Of a stretch of DNA of 64,000 bases, positions 1 through 8,524 are shown one piece after another. Every line of letters starts with the position of its first letter. The stretch's first letter is position 1. The stretch is from Chthoniobacterales bacterium (GTDB lineage Bacteria; Verrucomicrobiota; Verrucomicrobiia; Chthoniobacterales; JAATET01), in contig DATCRI010000006.1 in NCBI GenBank assembly GCA_036569045.1, forward strand, positions 1 to 64,000. Direction: 5' to 3'. The translations under genes were made by a program, and so were the position numbers. The notes under the pieces are model-generated. The model was not told where the DNA came from, ran no database searches, and was given only the letters and a program-made list of their open reading frames with translations.

Positions 1-810
1 CGCGTCGAGCTCGATGGCGAAGCGCGATGGGTCGCCCGCCTCTTCGGCGCCCGCACGGGCGAACTCGGGATCGACCGCGAGGTCGAGTTTCACGCGATCT
101 CCGCTGCCGCCGCCCAGGGTTTCGCCCCGCAGGTAGTCGCCTGGTGGCCCGACGACGGCATGCTCGTCACCACGTTCGTCGCGGGCGAAACCCTGTCCCC
201 CCTCACCGCGAGCGAGCCCGCGGCGCTCATGGAGATCGCTGCCGCGCTTCGTCATCATCACGAGGGCCCTCCCTGCGGCGGCCGCTTTCTCGCGGCGGAA
301 ATCGTCGATGACTATCTCGGACGATGCCGCGCCGCGGGGGTGAAGCTCCCCGCCGAGATCGGGGCCGCGCTCGCCCGCATCCGCGCGATCTCCGGCGCCA
401 CCGCCGCACGACGTGAGGCGGACGGCCTGCGCTCCTGCCACAATGATCTTCTGCCGGGAAATTTCCTCCGCACGAACGACGGCGCCATCTGCATCATCGA
501 CTGGGAATACGCCGGCATGGGCGACCGATTTTTCGATCTGGGCAATCTCGCGGTGAATCTCGAGTTCGACGAGGCGGCCTGCGAGAATCTCCTCGCGGCG
601 TATTTCGGCGAATACTCGGCCGCCGACCGCGCGCACCTTCACCTCATGCGCGTCGCCTCCGATCTGCGCGAGGCGATGTGGGGCTTTCTCCAGACCGCAA
701 TTTCCGACCTCGACGAGGACTTCGAGACCTATGGCCGCAGGCATCTCTATCGATTCCTCGCGAACGCTTCCGACCCACGCTTCGCCCGCTGGCTGGTCAC
801 CCTGCGCTGA
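1..810 (+). CDS. Choline/aminoglycoside kinase-like phosphotransferase (5' end outside window)
   Basis: The frame is open from the first base, so the gene begins upstream of the window. The visible C-terminal part carries the kinase catalytic loop HNDLLPGNF followed by the metal-binding IDWEYAG stretch. These are hallmarks of the APH / choline-ethanolamine kinase superfamily (LicA-like), which transfers phosphate from ATP to a small hydroxylated or amino substrate in the cytoplasm. It ends 6 bases before a sarcosine/dimethylglycine-dehydrogenase-like oxidase, so a choline- or amine-related substrate is plausible but not shown. An aminoglycoside or homoserine kinase role cannot be excluded. 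Confidence 0.8.
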   Translation, partial: RVELDGEARWVARLFGARTGELGIDREVEFHAISAAAAQGFAPQVVAWWPDDGMLVTTFVAGETLSPLTASEPAALMEIAAALRHHHEGPPCGGRFLAAEIVDDYLGRCRAAGVKLPAEIGAALARIRAISGATAARREADGLRSCHNDLLPGNFLRTNDGAICIIDWEYAGMGDRFFDLGNLAVNLEFDEAACENLLAAYFGEYSAADRAHLHLMRVASDLREAMWGFLQTAISDLDEDFETYGRRHLYRFLANASDPRFARWLVTLR

Positions 811-816
811 GATCTC

Positions 817-2025
817 ATGAGCCATCGTTACGACGCCATCGTCATCGGCAGCGGCATCTGCGGCACGAGCCTCGCATTTCATCTCTCCCGCCGCGGCGCG
901 GAGCGCGTGCTGGTCCTCGAACAGGGCGCCCTCTGCAGCGGCACCACCTCCCACGCCCCCGGCCTCGCCGGGCAACTCCGCGCCGACCTCGCGCTCATGC
1001 GCATCCTGCGGGAGAGCATCGGCGTCTATGCGGAGTCTGGCGGGGGCGGCTATCAGGCCGTTGGCAGCCTGCGCCTTGCCTCGTCACCGGCCCGATTGCG
1101 CGAGCTCGAACGTCAGAAGATTGCGGCCGACGAGGCCGGGCTCGGCAACGCTTTGCTCTCCACCGCCGAGGCGCAATCGCGATTTCCGCTGCTCGATCCG
1201 ACCGGCGTCGAGGGCGCACTCTGGATTCCTTCCGACGGTTCCGCCGATGCGGTCGCGCTCACGACGTCGCTCCGCCACCACGCGGAATCCCTCGACGTGG
1301 AGTTCTGCGCCGGTCTGCGCGTCACCGGCCTGCCGCCGGGAGTGGTCGAAATCGGCGCGGAACGTCTGGAAGCCCCGGTGATCGTGCTCGCGACGGGCAT
1401 CTGGTCCGGCCCGCTCGCGCGTCTCGCCGGCGTGCATTTGCCGGTCGTTCCGATGCAGCATCAGGTCGTGTGGACCGAGGAGCTCGACATCCTCGATGCC
1501 GACAATCCCCTGCCGAACCTCCGCGATCCCGACCACCTCGTGTATTTCCGCCAGGACGGCCGCCGGTTTGTGCTCGGCGGCTACGAACGCAGCCCGCGTC
1601 CGCTCGATCCCGCGCTCATCGGCGCTGGCCCCAACCCCAGCGTGCGCTCCTTCGACGCCGCGCACTTTGCGCCGCTCCTCGCCGGCGGGCAGGCCCGCGT
1701 CCCGCTCTTCCGCGAACCGGCGGCCCCGTTTTCGAGGACCCTCAACGGCCTCGAGTCCTTCACGCCCGACGGGCACTTTCTCCTCGGCCGCTTCCCGCAA
1801 CGCCCGGACCTCTGGGCCGCATGCGGATTCTGCGCGCACGGCGTCTCGGGGTCCGGCGGCGTCGGCAAATACGTCGCCGACTGGATCACCGACGGAGCGC
1901 CCCCCTTCCCGGCCGATCACATGGATGTCTCGCGTTACCAGGCGCAGCCGCTGTCATTCGCAGAGGCCGCGGAGGCCGTCTGCGGCATCTATTCGACCTA
2001 CTACGACATCGACCGCAGCGTTTAG
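817..2025 (+). CDS. FAD-dependent amine oxidoreductase (DAO / dimethylglycine-dehydrogenase type)
   Basis: A 402-residue DAO-fold flavoprotein. The N-terminal dinucleotide site is IVIGSGICGTSLAFHL, with an acidic residue after the second strand (VLVLEQG). The stretch TSHAPGLAGQLR is typical of dimethylglycine, sarcosine and N-methyl-amino-acid dehydrogenases. It lacks the folate-binding GcvT half of roughly 800-residue family members, so it is a single-domain oxidase or dehydrogenase. Likely reaction: FAD-linked oxidation of a secondary or tertiary N-methylamine to imine/aldehyde. The stop codon overlaps the stop of the convergent copper amine oxidase by 4 bases. The substrate is inferred only. 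Confidence 0.8.
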   Translation: MSHRYDAIVIGSGICGTSLAFHLSRRGAERVLVLEQGALCSGTTSHAPGLAGQLRADLALMRILRESIGVYAESGGGGYQAVGSLRLASSPARLRELERQKIAADEAGLGNALLSTAEAQSRFPLLDPTGVEGALWIPSDGSADAVALTTSLRHHAESLDVEFCAGLRVTGLPPGVVEIGAERLEAPVIVLATGIWSGPLARLAGVHLPVVPMQHQVVWTEELDILDADNPLPNLRDPDHLVYFRQDGRRFVLGGYERSPRPLDPALIGAGPNPSVRSFDAAHFAPLLAGGQARVPLFREPAAPFSRTLNGLESFTPDGHFLLGRFPQRPDLWAACGFCAHGVSGSGGVGKYVADWITDGAPPFPADHMDVSRYQAQPLSFAEAAEAVCGIYSTYYDIDRSV

Positions 2026-3084
2026 CCGCAGCCGCACTTCGAAATTTCCACGCTGCTCCTGGAAACCGCCGGTGGGAGGTGAATGGTGGGGTTGCGGTCG
2101 AAGAACCCCACCGGCTTGAGGTGGAAGCCGATGTAGCTGCACGGCATAACGGGCCAGTCTTCCGGGCGCGGGATGTGATGCGCGTTCAGCGTGATCCAGC
2201 AGACGACATTCGTGCTCTCGATGGAGCGCTTTTTCTCGATCCACGCAGGCAGGCCATCGATGACCTCGGGAGAACGCTGGTTCGGATAATCGCCTACGGC
2301 GTAACGCTCGGCGGCGTCGTAGGGCGTGACCCACAGGTGGTGGTCCATGAAGCCCGCGCGGCGGCGCACCGTCGCCTGTGGCGAGACGAAGGGAAAGGCG
2401 TTTTCCGCAAGCATGATCTTGTAGGCCGTCGGCTCGCCGAGAGCGTTGCGACTGCTCGGATTCACCACCTTCCAATACCGCGCGCTCTCGAGGTTCATGT
2501 CACGCGCGCATTCCGTGGTGAGCGGCATCGACTCGGCATAGAACGCGTTGCCGTAGGGGTTCGCGTCGCCAGGGGGCTCGCTGCGCGTGTTGACCTCGTG
2601 GACGGTGTTCGTCGCACCGTCGAGAAGCATGTCGAGACGCACGGAGAAAATGTGCTGGTGAATCGGCGCGTAGAGACCGGGCGCGACGAGCGTGCCGTAG
2701 GGACGCTTCTCACCGGGCGGACGCGCTCCGGTATTGATGATACCGGTGAGCTTGATCTCGTGCTGGATCGTGCCGTCGAGATAGAAATACCAGAAGAAGC
2801 CGTATTCGTAATTGCCCACCGTCGAGACGAAGGAAATGACGAGCCGGCGGGAACGGCGAAGCTCGGTCTCGTTCGTGCGCCAGTCGACGTGTTTCCACAG
2901 GAAGCCGTAGTCCTCCTCGTGGAGACAAATGGCGTTCTTGATCGTCATCGGTTCGCCCCGACTCGTGACGAGATGCGCGTCGAAATAACGAATCACCCCG
3001 AGGCAATCGCAGCCGAGCGCGAGGGAGTTCGCGAGCATGCCGATGCCGTATTCGCCACAGTCGAAGGCGTTCTTGCGGGCGTGA
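2022..3084 (-). pseudogene. Copper amine oxidase, C-terminal fragment cut off by the prophage
   Basis: This is the C-terminal 352 residues of a copper/topaquinone amine oxidase (RCH2NH2 + O2 + H2O to aldehyde, NH3, H2O2). It includes the catalytic base in AFDCGEYGIG (Asp ~293 of the restored protein), the topaquinone precursor Tyr ~377 in VGNYEYG, copper ligands in PIHQHIFSV, and the third ligand in IGFHLKPVGF. The Asp-to-Tyr spacing of 84 equals that of Arthrobacter amine oxidase. The frame is open rightward to the phage end at 3085, with no start there. The missing N-terminal half is at 39421-40278. Joining the two with one copy of GTGA gives one uninterrupted 638-residue frame. Confidence 0.93.
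3081..3084. repeat. Target-site duplication, left copy (GTGA)
   Basis: The host bases GTGA abut the TG that begins the prophage and recur immediately after its terminal CA at 39421. If the ambiguous T is assigned to the host, the duplication reads GTGAT, the 5 bp usual for Mu-like transposition. Deleting the prophage plus one copy restores the amine oxidase frame. Confidence 0.85.
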
Positions 3085-3110
3085 TGTAACCGCGCGAAAA
3101 GTTTGAAATG
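3085..3110 (+). repeat. Prophage left terminal inverted repeat (attL)
   Basis: The first 26 bases of the element start TGTAACC and end AAGTTTGAAATG. They match the reverse complement of the last 26 bases of the prophage at 20 of 26 positions. This is presumably the terminal MuA-type transposase site. A related CCGCGCGAAA stretch recurs about 30 bases further in. Confidence 0.85.
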
Positions 3111-3143
3111 GGTCAGCGGACCCCGCGCGAAAGGGTCGCGGCG

Positions 3144-3902
3144 CTATCGCGAATCTCTCGCGACTCTCGGTCGGATTTTGGTGACCGGGGTGGCGTTTGC
3201 CCCGAGGTTCATCAGGCGCTTCATGCCGTCCTCGCGGATCCAGAAGATTTGCGGGCCTTCGGGGAGGACGTCGAAGGGGGCGTAGCCGAGCCAGCTCTGC
3301 TGCCCGTAGTAGCGGGCGGGGAGGAGCACCTTGCGCCCGCGCAGGAGCACGCGCTCCTCGGGGCGATACCACAGCGCCGGCCAGGCGTGGCCGCCGCGCA
3401 GGGCGCTCGCCGGGTCGACCGTCACCTCTCCGGTCGCCTCGTCGGGAGCGTCCATCGACCGCAGCCAGGGGCCGCCGATCACGGCGGGCCCGACGAGGGC
3501 GACGCGGGCGTAAAGCTCGCGCTCCCAGAGCAGGTCGAGCGCGGGCGGGCGGGCGATGTAGCCCTTGCGTGCAAGCCAGCGGCAGGCGGTCCACACGTCG
3601 GTGCCAGCCTCGGGGTCGTTGTCGTTGCGGCGATCGGCATCGTGGCCGACGGCCCAGTCCCACAACCGATCGGCGAAGGCCTCGCCGAGGTCGCCGTAGG
3701 TGGGCGCGGGCGTGGCGCGCAGGATGTGCGTGAGGCTGTAGCCGACGCAGTGCGTCGTCATACGCTGGGAGATCGGGCGGCCTGGCTTGATGATGACGGG
3801 ATTTCGCGTGCGTGGCGCGCTGGCGGCGGCGGGCTCCTGCGCCCGCGGGCTGGCCATTGGCTTGACGAGCCGCGCGAGCGGCATGAGGGGCGGGAGCGTC
3901 AT
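3144..3902 (-). CDS. Papain-like cysteine peptidase, last gene at the prophage left end
   Basis: A 252-residue protein at the end of the tail operon, 58 bases from the prophage terminus. The sequence ISQRMTTHCVGYS places a Gln six residues before a Cys, as in papain (Gln19/Cys25). A later GGHAWPALWY supplies a plausible catalytic His, and QSWLGYAPF could supply the third residue. Papain-fold (C1/C39-like) peptidase activity is inferred. It could be a tail-tip or DNA-injection-associated hydrolase, or a cargo gene. The start ATG overlaps the preceding gene (ATGA). The N-terminal ~45 residues are Pro/Ala rich and look like a linker. Confidence 0.65.
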   Translation of the reverse strand: MTLPPLMPLARLVKPMASPRAQEPAAASAPRTRNPVIIKPGRPISQRMTTHCVGYSLTHILRATPAPTYGDLGEAFADRLWDWAVGHDADRRNDNDPEAGTDVWTACRWLARKGYIARPPALDLLWERELYARVALVGPAVIGGPWLRSMDAPDEATGEVTVDPASALRGGHAWPALWYRPEERVLLRGRKVLLPARYYGQQSWLGYAPFDVLPEGPQIFWIREDGMKRLMNLGANATPVTKIRPRVARDSR

Positions 3903-4591
3903 GGCGTGGGCAGGGTGATGGCTGCGACTTCCTCGGGCGTGGTCGCGGCGCCGACGGCGGCGAGCGCGGCGGCGGCGCAGACCTCGAGCGCCTGGATTTG
4001 CTGGCCGTAGCTCACGAGCGCTGCGAGCAGGGCGGAGTTTGCGAGCGTGTGGAGGGTGCCGTCCTGCGCGACGAGCGGCGTCTCGGCCGCGAGGATCGCG
4101 GCCTTGGCCGTGTCGTCCGCCGCGCCCAGGAGCGCCGTCTGAATGATCGTGGCAAGCCCGGTAAATTTGTTCCGCCATGCGGGCACTCCAGAGAGCGCAA
4201 ACTCCGCACCGGCGGGCGTGATGCCGGCGGCGAGGGCCTCGGAGAGCGCGGTGTTGATCTCGCGCACCTTGGCGGCCTTCGCCCTGGCAAGCTTTTGCTC
4301 GGCGCTGATCGGCGCGAGCACGTAGGCCGCGATCTCGGCGGCGACGGCCTCGGGCGTCTCGCCACTGGCTGGGCAGCCGAGCGTGCGCGAGTCGAGCGGG
4401 TAGTCGCCGGAGTCCTCGTCGGCCGGGCCGGAGGCAAGCTGGAACACGGCCTGCCCGCCCTCGACGCGGAGGATGCGCACGGCGGGCGTTTCCCAGGTGA
4501 GGACCGAGCCGACGAGCGCGGCCGTGGAGACTGGCGCGGCGAAAGCGACGGTCGTCGGGTAGAGAGGAGGAGTGGAGACGAAATCAGACAT
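3899..4591 (-). CDS. Tail fibre-adjacent structural/assembly protein, unrecognised
   Basis: A 230-residue Ala-rich protein following the fibre gene with an 8-base overlap. The N-terminal ~90 residues look like a small beta domain. Residues ~110-160 (SAEQKLARAKAAKVREINTA) and the C-terminal third are helical and resemble the Ala-rich helical region of phage tail-fibre-assembly or baseplate-wedge-associated proteins. Position suggests a fibre chaperone or fibre-attached protein. No specific family is recognised. Confidence 0.6.
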   Translation of the reverse strand: MSDFVSTPPLYPTTVAFAAPVSTAALVGSVLTWETPAVRILRVEGGQAVFQLASGPADEDSGDYPLDSRTLGCPASGETPEAVAAEIAAYVLAPISAEQKLARAKAAKVREINTALSEALAAGITPAGAEFALSGVPAWRNKFTGLATIIQTALLGAADDTAKAAILAAETPLVAQDGTLHTLANSALLAALVSYGQQIQALEVCAAAALAAVGAATTPEEVAAITLPTP

Positions 4592-6617
4592 CGAAGTGGA
4601 AAATGATTTTTCCCGTGCCGCTGAAGTCGGGGATCCAGCCCCAGATCTCGCCGGTCGTGTTGCGCGGGACTGACTGGAAGCAAAAGTCGCTGCTCGGGTC
4701 TTGCGGCGTTAGAACGAAGAGGCCGAAGTAGTCGTTGGCGTAAGGCCAATTGTAAAATTGGGCCGTGCCCGAGCTGTTCCAGGCAAGTTGCATGCCCGAC
4801 TCCCACTCGCCGTCGGAGAAAATCTCGATGCGCGACAGACGCGCGCCGATCGGCAGGCGGGCGAGAAGCATCGCCGAGACGCTGCCATTGAGGGCAACCT
4901 CGCAAGATCCGCGCGAAGCAGGATTGACGATCTCGACGCCGGTCGCCTGAAGATTGAGGCCGTAGGCCGTGCCTGGCCGCGGGCCGATCTGGTAGCCGGC
5001 GCATTGGTCGGCATCCATCGGCGCCGCGAGCACGCCGAGCGGGATCAATTCCGCGTCGTCAATGAGGACATCGAGATTCGCGGACGGGAACCCCACATTG
5101 AAATTGAGGACTGATCGCTGAGCGACGAACTCTAACGTGTATTTTGCCCACGCCCCGGTCAGGACAATTGTGGCGTAAGTCGTGGAGTTGATGTTGTCGC
5201 CGATCTGCACGGCGTTTCCTGCGAGCGACTTCGCCCAAAAGGTGAGGCGATACCGTTTTCCGGCCGTCAATGGGCCTGCGCCCGAGGTGCCGTAATAGGC
5301 CCACGCGCCATTGGCTCCAGAGGCCGCAGTCAGGCGCAGAGCGCGGCCGCCGGTGTGGACATCGGAGGTCGATTGAGCAACCGATCCTCCGCCATAGGTA
5401 TCAGTTGACCAGCCGGTAAACGCCGCGCCGCTGCCCGTCTCGAAGCCGCCGTTGGAGAGCAGGCTCGTCATGCTCACGCCCAGCTCGCTCGGCAGAGGGA
5501 GGCCGGCGCGATTGTAGAGCGCGAGGACTTCGTCGGCTGACAGGGCGCGGTTGAAGGGGAATGGCCGCGCGAGCAGGCCGGCAAAATAGTAGCCAGAGCC
5601 GGTAGATCCCACATTCAGCGTGGCGACGCTGTAGTTGCTCGCATCGACGGTCGTCCCCGCTGCGATACGGTCGATGTAATACGTGCCCGTCGTGCCGTTT
5701 CGCACGTAAGCGACGTGGTGCCACGCTCCAGTGCTGACGGTCGCGGTCGAGGCGGTCAGATTTGCGACGCCGCTAAATACTGCCTGCACGGCTCCCGATG
5801 TCGTGAGTTTTAACCCAAACCCGTTCGCCCCGCCGGGCCACAGAATGACCGCGTCTGCGCTCGGCAGAGCGCTGATTTCCAGCCACAGCGCAACGGCGAA
5901 ATCGCCTGTCCCGACCGCCGGGATGCCGCCTCCCGAAAACGTCGCATATCCCGTCCCGTCGAACGAGATCGCCTTCCCGGCGATGTGCGCGGCGTGGGCG
6001 GCGGCGCGAGCGGTGGCCTCGGCGGCGAGCGAGGCTGCCGTGGCGAGCGAGCTGGGCGCGGGATATTCGGGGCCGGCGGGGTCTGGCGCGCCCTCGCCGT
6101 TGTAGACCTGGCGACGGAGGAGGCAGGCATGCTGGAAGCTGGTGCGCTGGGTATTGTCCGCGTTCTGGATCTCGACCTCGTTGACCGTGGCGATCGTGGT
6201 CTTGGTCGAAGAAAGTGCGGTGAAAGCCGCGGCGACCTCTTCGGTGTTCGTGTCGAGGTCGGCGATGTAATACCAGCCAGCCTCATCGTTGCCCTGCTCC
6301 TCGAAGGCGTCGGAGTAATAGAGGAGGGTCGAGCCGCCGAGGACGCTGGCGAGCTTTCCCGAGAAGACGATGGTGCTGCCAGGCTCGAGGCGGACGACCT
6401 CGACGGGAGCCGAGGGGTTGCCGGTCTCCTGCACGAAGATGAGGCGCAGGGGGAAGGCGTCGTTCTGGACGAAGTCGGCCTGGCGCAGGGCCGTCAGCCC
6501 GCTTTGGCTGGCGAGCGCGGTATTCGCGCCGCGCTCGGAGAGGTTGATGATGATTTCGAGGTAGCGGTCCCAGGCCATGTCGTAAGCGGGAGATTGGTGA
6601 GTTTGCACGCCGGCCAC
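4584..6617 (-). CDS. Tail fibre / tip protein with LamG-like lectin and carbohydrate-binding modules
   Basis: A 677-residue protein read from a GTG; an ATG at 6578 is an alternative start. The N-terminal ~165 residues are a phage-specific domain, followed by an Ala-rich helix. About 218-370 is a concanavalin/LamG-like module (SFDGTGYATF ... GAWHHVAYVRNGTTGTYYID). About 385-530 is a jelly-roll carbohydrate-binding module (SNGGFETGSG ... GKRYRLTFWAKS). A C-terminal beta domain of ~120 residues completes it. This layout suits receptor binding to surface glycans. It is separate from the two DGR-diversified proteins, so the phage may carry both fixed and variable adhesins. Confidence 0.8.
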   Translation of the reverse strand: MAGVQTHQSPAYDMAWDRYLEIIINLSERGANTALASQSGLTALRQADFVQNDAFPLRLIFVQETGNPSAPVEVVRLEPGSTIVFSGKLASVLGGSTLLYYSDAFEEQGNDEAGWYYIADLDTNTEEVAAAFTALSSTKTTIATVNEVEIQNADNTQRTSFQHACLLRRQVYNGEGAPDPAGPEYPAPSSLATAASLAAEATARAAAHAAHIAGKAISFDGTGYATFSGGGIPAVGTGDFAVALWLEISALPSADAVILWPGGANGFGLKLTTSGAVQAVFSGVANLTASTATVSTGAWHHVAYVRNGTTGTYYIDRIAAGTTVDASNYSVATLNVGSTGSGYYFAGLLARPFPFNRALSADEVLALYNRAGLPLPSELGVSMTSLLSNGGFETGSGAAFTGWSTDTYGGGSVAQSTSDVHTGGRALRLTAASGANGAWAYYGTSGAGPLTAGKRYRLTFWAKSLAGNAVQIGDNINSTTYATIVLTGAWAKYTLEFVAQRSVLNFNVGFPSANLDVLIDDAELIPLGVLAAPMDADQCAGYQIGPRPGTAYGLNLQATGVEIVNPASRGSCEVALNGSVSAMLLARLPIGARLSRIEIFSDGEWESGMQLAWNSSGTAQFYNWPYANDYFGLFVLTPQDPSSDFCFQSVPRNTTGEIWGWIPDFSGTGKIIFHFDV

Positions 6618-6714
6618 GAACGGCCGTGCGGACGGTGCGAGCAGAGCAGGGCGCGAGCGGCGCGACTAACAAGGCTGCGGAGCCTGCAAGGACTCCAATT
6701 TGCCCGCGGCCGGA

Positions 6715-7113
6715 TCACCAAAGGCCGCGCGGGCAGGCCGTCGAGCGCCAGGTCACTTTCCGCGGGAGGAAGCAGCCGCACGCGGCGCACGTCTTGTCTG
6801 CCTGTCGATACTGGCCGCAGCGGTCACTCTGGCAGATCTCGAGCCGCCGGGCTGCCTCGGCGCTCGAGGGTGGTCGCTGGCCCTTCACCGTGGCGCCGGC
6901 CTCGGCAACGAGCTGGCGAGCGAACGTCGCGGTCCGTTCCGGGATGCCAGGCAGCGGCGGGGTGAGGATCTCGGCCGGCGGAGCGAGCCTCCAGCGGTTA
7001 AGGGGGCAAGTTTCGAGCGGGCCGCCGAAGTCGAGCGAGCCTGCCCGGCGCGCCTCACACGGGGCGGGACAGGCCCGGCAAATGGCGGCGCGATGATCGG
7101 CAAGGGTCTTCAT
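6715..7113 (-). CDS. Cysteine-rich zinc-ribbon-like phage protein
   Basis: A 132-residue protein with clustered Cys pairs: CRACPAPC near the start, CPLNRW, then CQSDRCGQ and CAACGCFL near the end. This pattern suggests two zinc knuckles or disulfide-bonded loops. It lies in the tail-tip block, its ATG overlapping the stop of the upstream gene (ATGA). Function unknown; a small tail-tip component or assembly factor is most likely from position. Confidence 0.65.
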   Translation of the reverse strand: MKTLADHRAAICRACPAPCEARRAGSLDFGGPLETCPLNRWRLAPPAEILTPPLPGIPERTATFARQLVAEAGATVKGQRPPSSAEAARRLEICQSDRCGQYRQADKTCAACGCFLPRKVTWRSTACPRGLW

Positions 7114-7937
7114 GCCGGGAATCCGTTCGGCCCGCCGTCCGCGACTGGGTCGTAGTCCGGGAGAAAGCTATAGGCGAGGATCGCGATGGTTCGAGCCCCC
7201 GTTTCAGCAGGGAGTTCAATATCCTCTTCGCCCGTCTCGATTGGCGTCTCCCATTCCTCGACAGGCACGCAAGGATTGCTAGTCGCCTGCCACACATAAG
7301 GAGTTAAGTTCGTGACAACAGGATCGCCATAGCCCGGGGTATACGTCTCTTGTAGCCAGACCTTCAGATAACATGTTGGCGAAGGCGGGTGGACGATTTT
7401 GTATTGAGCTTTCGTTGCCGAGAACGAAGCAATCCCGAACCTTGCAAAACTTGCACTTGCCTCCCCGTCCCCCCAAGCGCCGAAGTCTGGAAAGTGCTCC
7501 TCTGCCTCGGCCTTCACACTCGCCAAAGTCACTTCCTCGGAAAAGACGACGGATTCACTACCATAGTCGTAAGCACCAAATTCATCGCTCCAGTCCCATT
7601 CATAACCCCATGAGGTTGCGGTGACTATGCGCGGGCCTTTAATGGGAGTGGGGCCGCGGGAAGAAGTTAATGCCCCTCCGCAATCTTCGTCGCAAGTCGG
7701 CTCTTCCCCCGACCAGTCTATAGCAGTTTCACAAGTTCCGCCTCCTGAGTCGCTGTCAGAACCAGAGTCGGGTCCTCCACCGCCAAAAGCCCATGACCAG
7801 ACGCCCACTTGCTTCCGGAAGGCGGCGCTTCCGTCATACCAAATGTTTCGATAATAGCACCCCGGCACATAGAGGTAGCTCGATCTCGAAAGGAGCGTCG
7901 GGACGCAGGCTGGAGTATCGCAGCAGTTACAAGACAT
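7110..7937 (-). CDS. Cys-rich tail-tip-region protein, unrecognised
   Basis: A 275-residue protein starting MSCNCCDTPAC, with a Gly/Ser/Asp-rich linker (residues ~55-70) and further Cys pairs. Composition is aromatic and acidic, with many Trp and Tyr, as in beta-rich virion proteins. It has lower GC than its neighbours, notably around 7370-7700. It sits between small tail proteins and overlaps the downstream gene by 4 bases. No family recognised; a host-recognition or tip-module protein acquired separately is possible. Confidence 0.6.
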   Translation of the reverse strand: MSCNCCDTPACVPTLLSRSSYLYVPGCYYRNIWYDGSAAFRKQVGVWSWAFGGGGPDSGSDSDSGGGTCETAIDWSGEEPTCDEDCGGALTSSRGPTPIKGPRIVTATSWGYEWDWSDEFGAYDYGSESVVFSEEVTLASVKAEAEEHFPDFGAWGDGEASASFARFGIASFSATKAQYKIVHPPSPTCYLKVWLQETYTPGYGDPVVTNLTPYVWQATSNPCVPVEEWETPIETGEEDIELPAETGARTIAILAYSFLPDYDPVADGGPNGFPA

Positions 7938-7939
7938 TG

Positions 7940-8524
7940 TTAGCTCCCCCCCTCCGAAGTGATCGTGAACACAAATTCCATCGGATTGCTGAACCAGACC
8001 GGGCAGAGCGTCCCTTCGATCGGGCCGTAGCGCGTGTTGAATACAGTGAGCGCGGGCGAGGTGTAGTTGTATTCTCCGATTTTGAGGAAAATCGTCTCCT
8101 CGTCGTTCTCCGGCATTTCTGCCCCGTGATCGATTGCGATCTCTGTGATCGCACCCCCGTCGAGAGTCATCTCCGCCCACACGATATTGTCGCCTGCTTT
8201 CGGCGTAAGGAGTAATGGCGGGTCGTCCATTTCCGAAAATCCGGTCGGCTCGATGAACATGATCTCGCTCTTGACGACTCGGACGCGTGGCAACGGCGGG
8301 GTGCCTGGCTGCGAGGTGGCGACCAGCTCGAAACCGCGTCGCACGCGCGAAATTGGAATGGTCGCAGGCGGCGGCGAGCCGGCGAGCCGCGCGATCGTGA
8401 CTCCGTTCGGCCCCTGCCGGACGCCGGTGCCGCGCACGCGCAGGCTGCGGAGGCAGCTGGTCACGCCCTGCGCCCAGGCAAGGATGTCGTCACCACGGCG
8501 GGGTGTGTCGGGGATCGAGGGCAT
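7940..8524 (-). CDS. Tail-region structural protein, unrecognised
   Basis: A 194-residue protein. The N-terminal part (IPDTPRRGDDILAWAQGVTS) is the kind of helical segment seen in phage tip proteins that pack against a coiled-coil fibre. The rest appears beta-rich. The start ATG shares a base with the preceding gene's stop, and it ends 2 bases before the next gene, so it is part of one translational block. No domain identified. Confidence 0.6.
   Translation of the reverse strand: MPSIPDTPRRGDDILAWAQGVTSCLRSLRVRGTGVRQGPNGVTIARLAGSPPPATIPISRVRRGFELVATSQPGTPPLPRVRVVKSEIMFIEPTGFSEMDDPPLLLTPKAGDNIVWAEMTLDGGAITEIAIDHGAEMPENDEETIFLKIGEYNYTSPALTVFNTRYGPIEGTLCPVWFSNPMEFVFTITSEGGS

Noticed and set aside
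678-3089. 803-residue plus-strand open frame
   Set aside because: Low-complexity Arg/Pro-rich translation antisense to the FAD oxidase end and the copper amine oxidase, both with clear catalytic motifs. A high-GC shadow frame.
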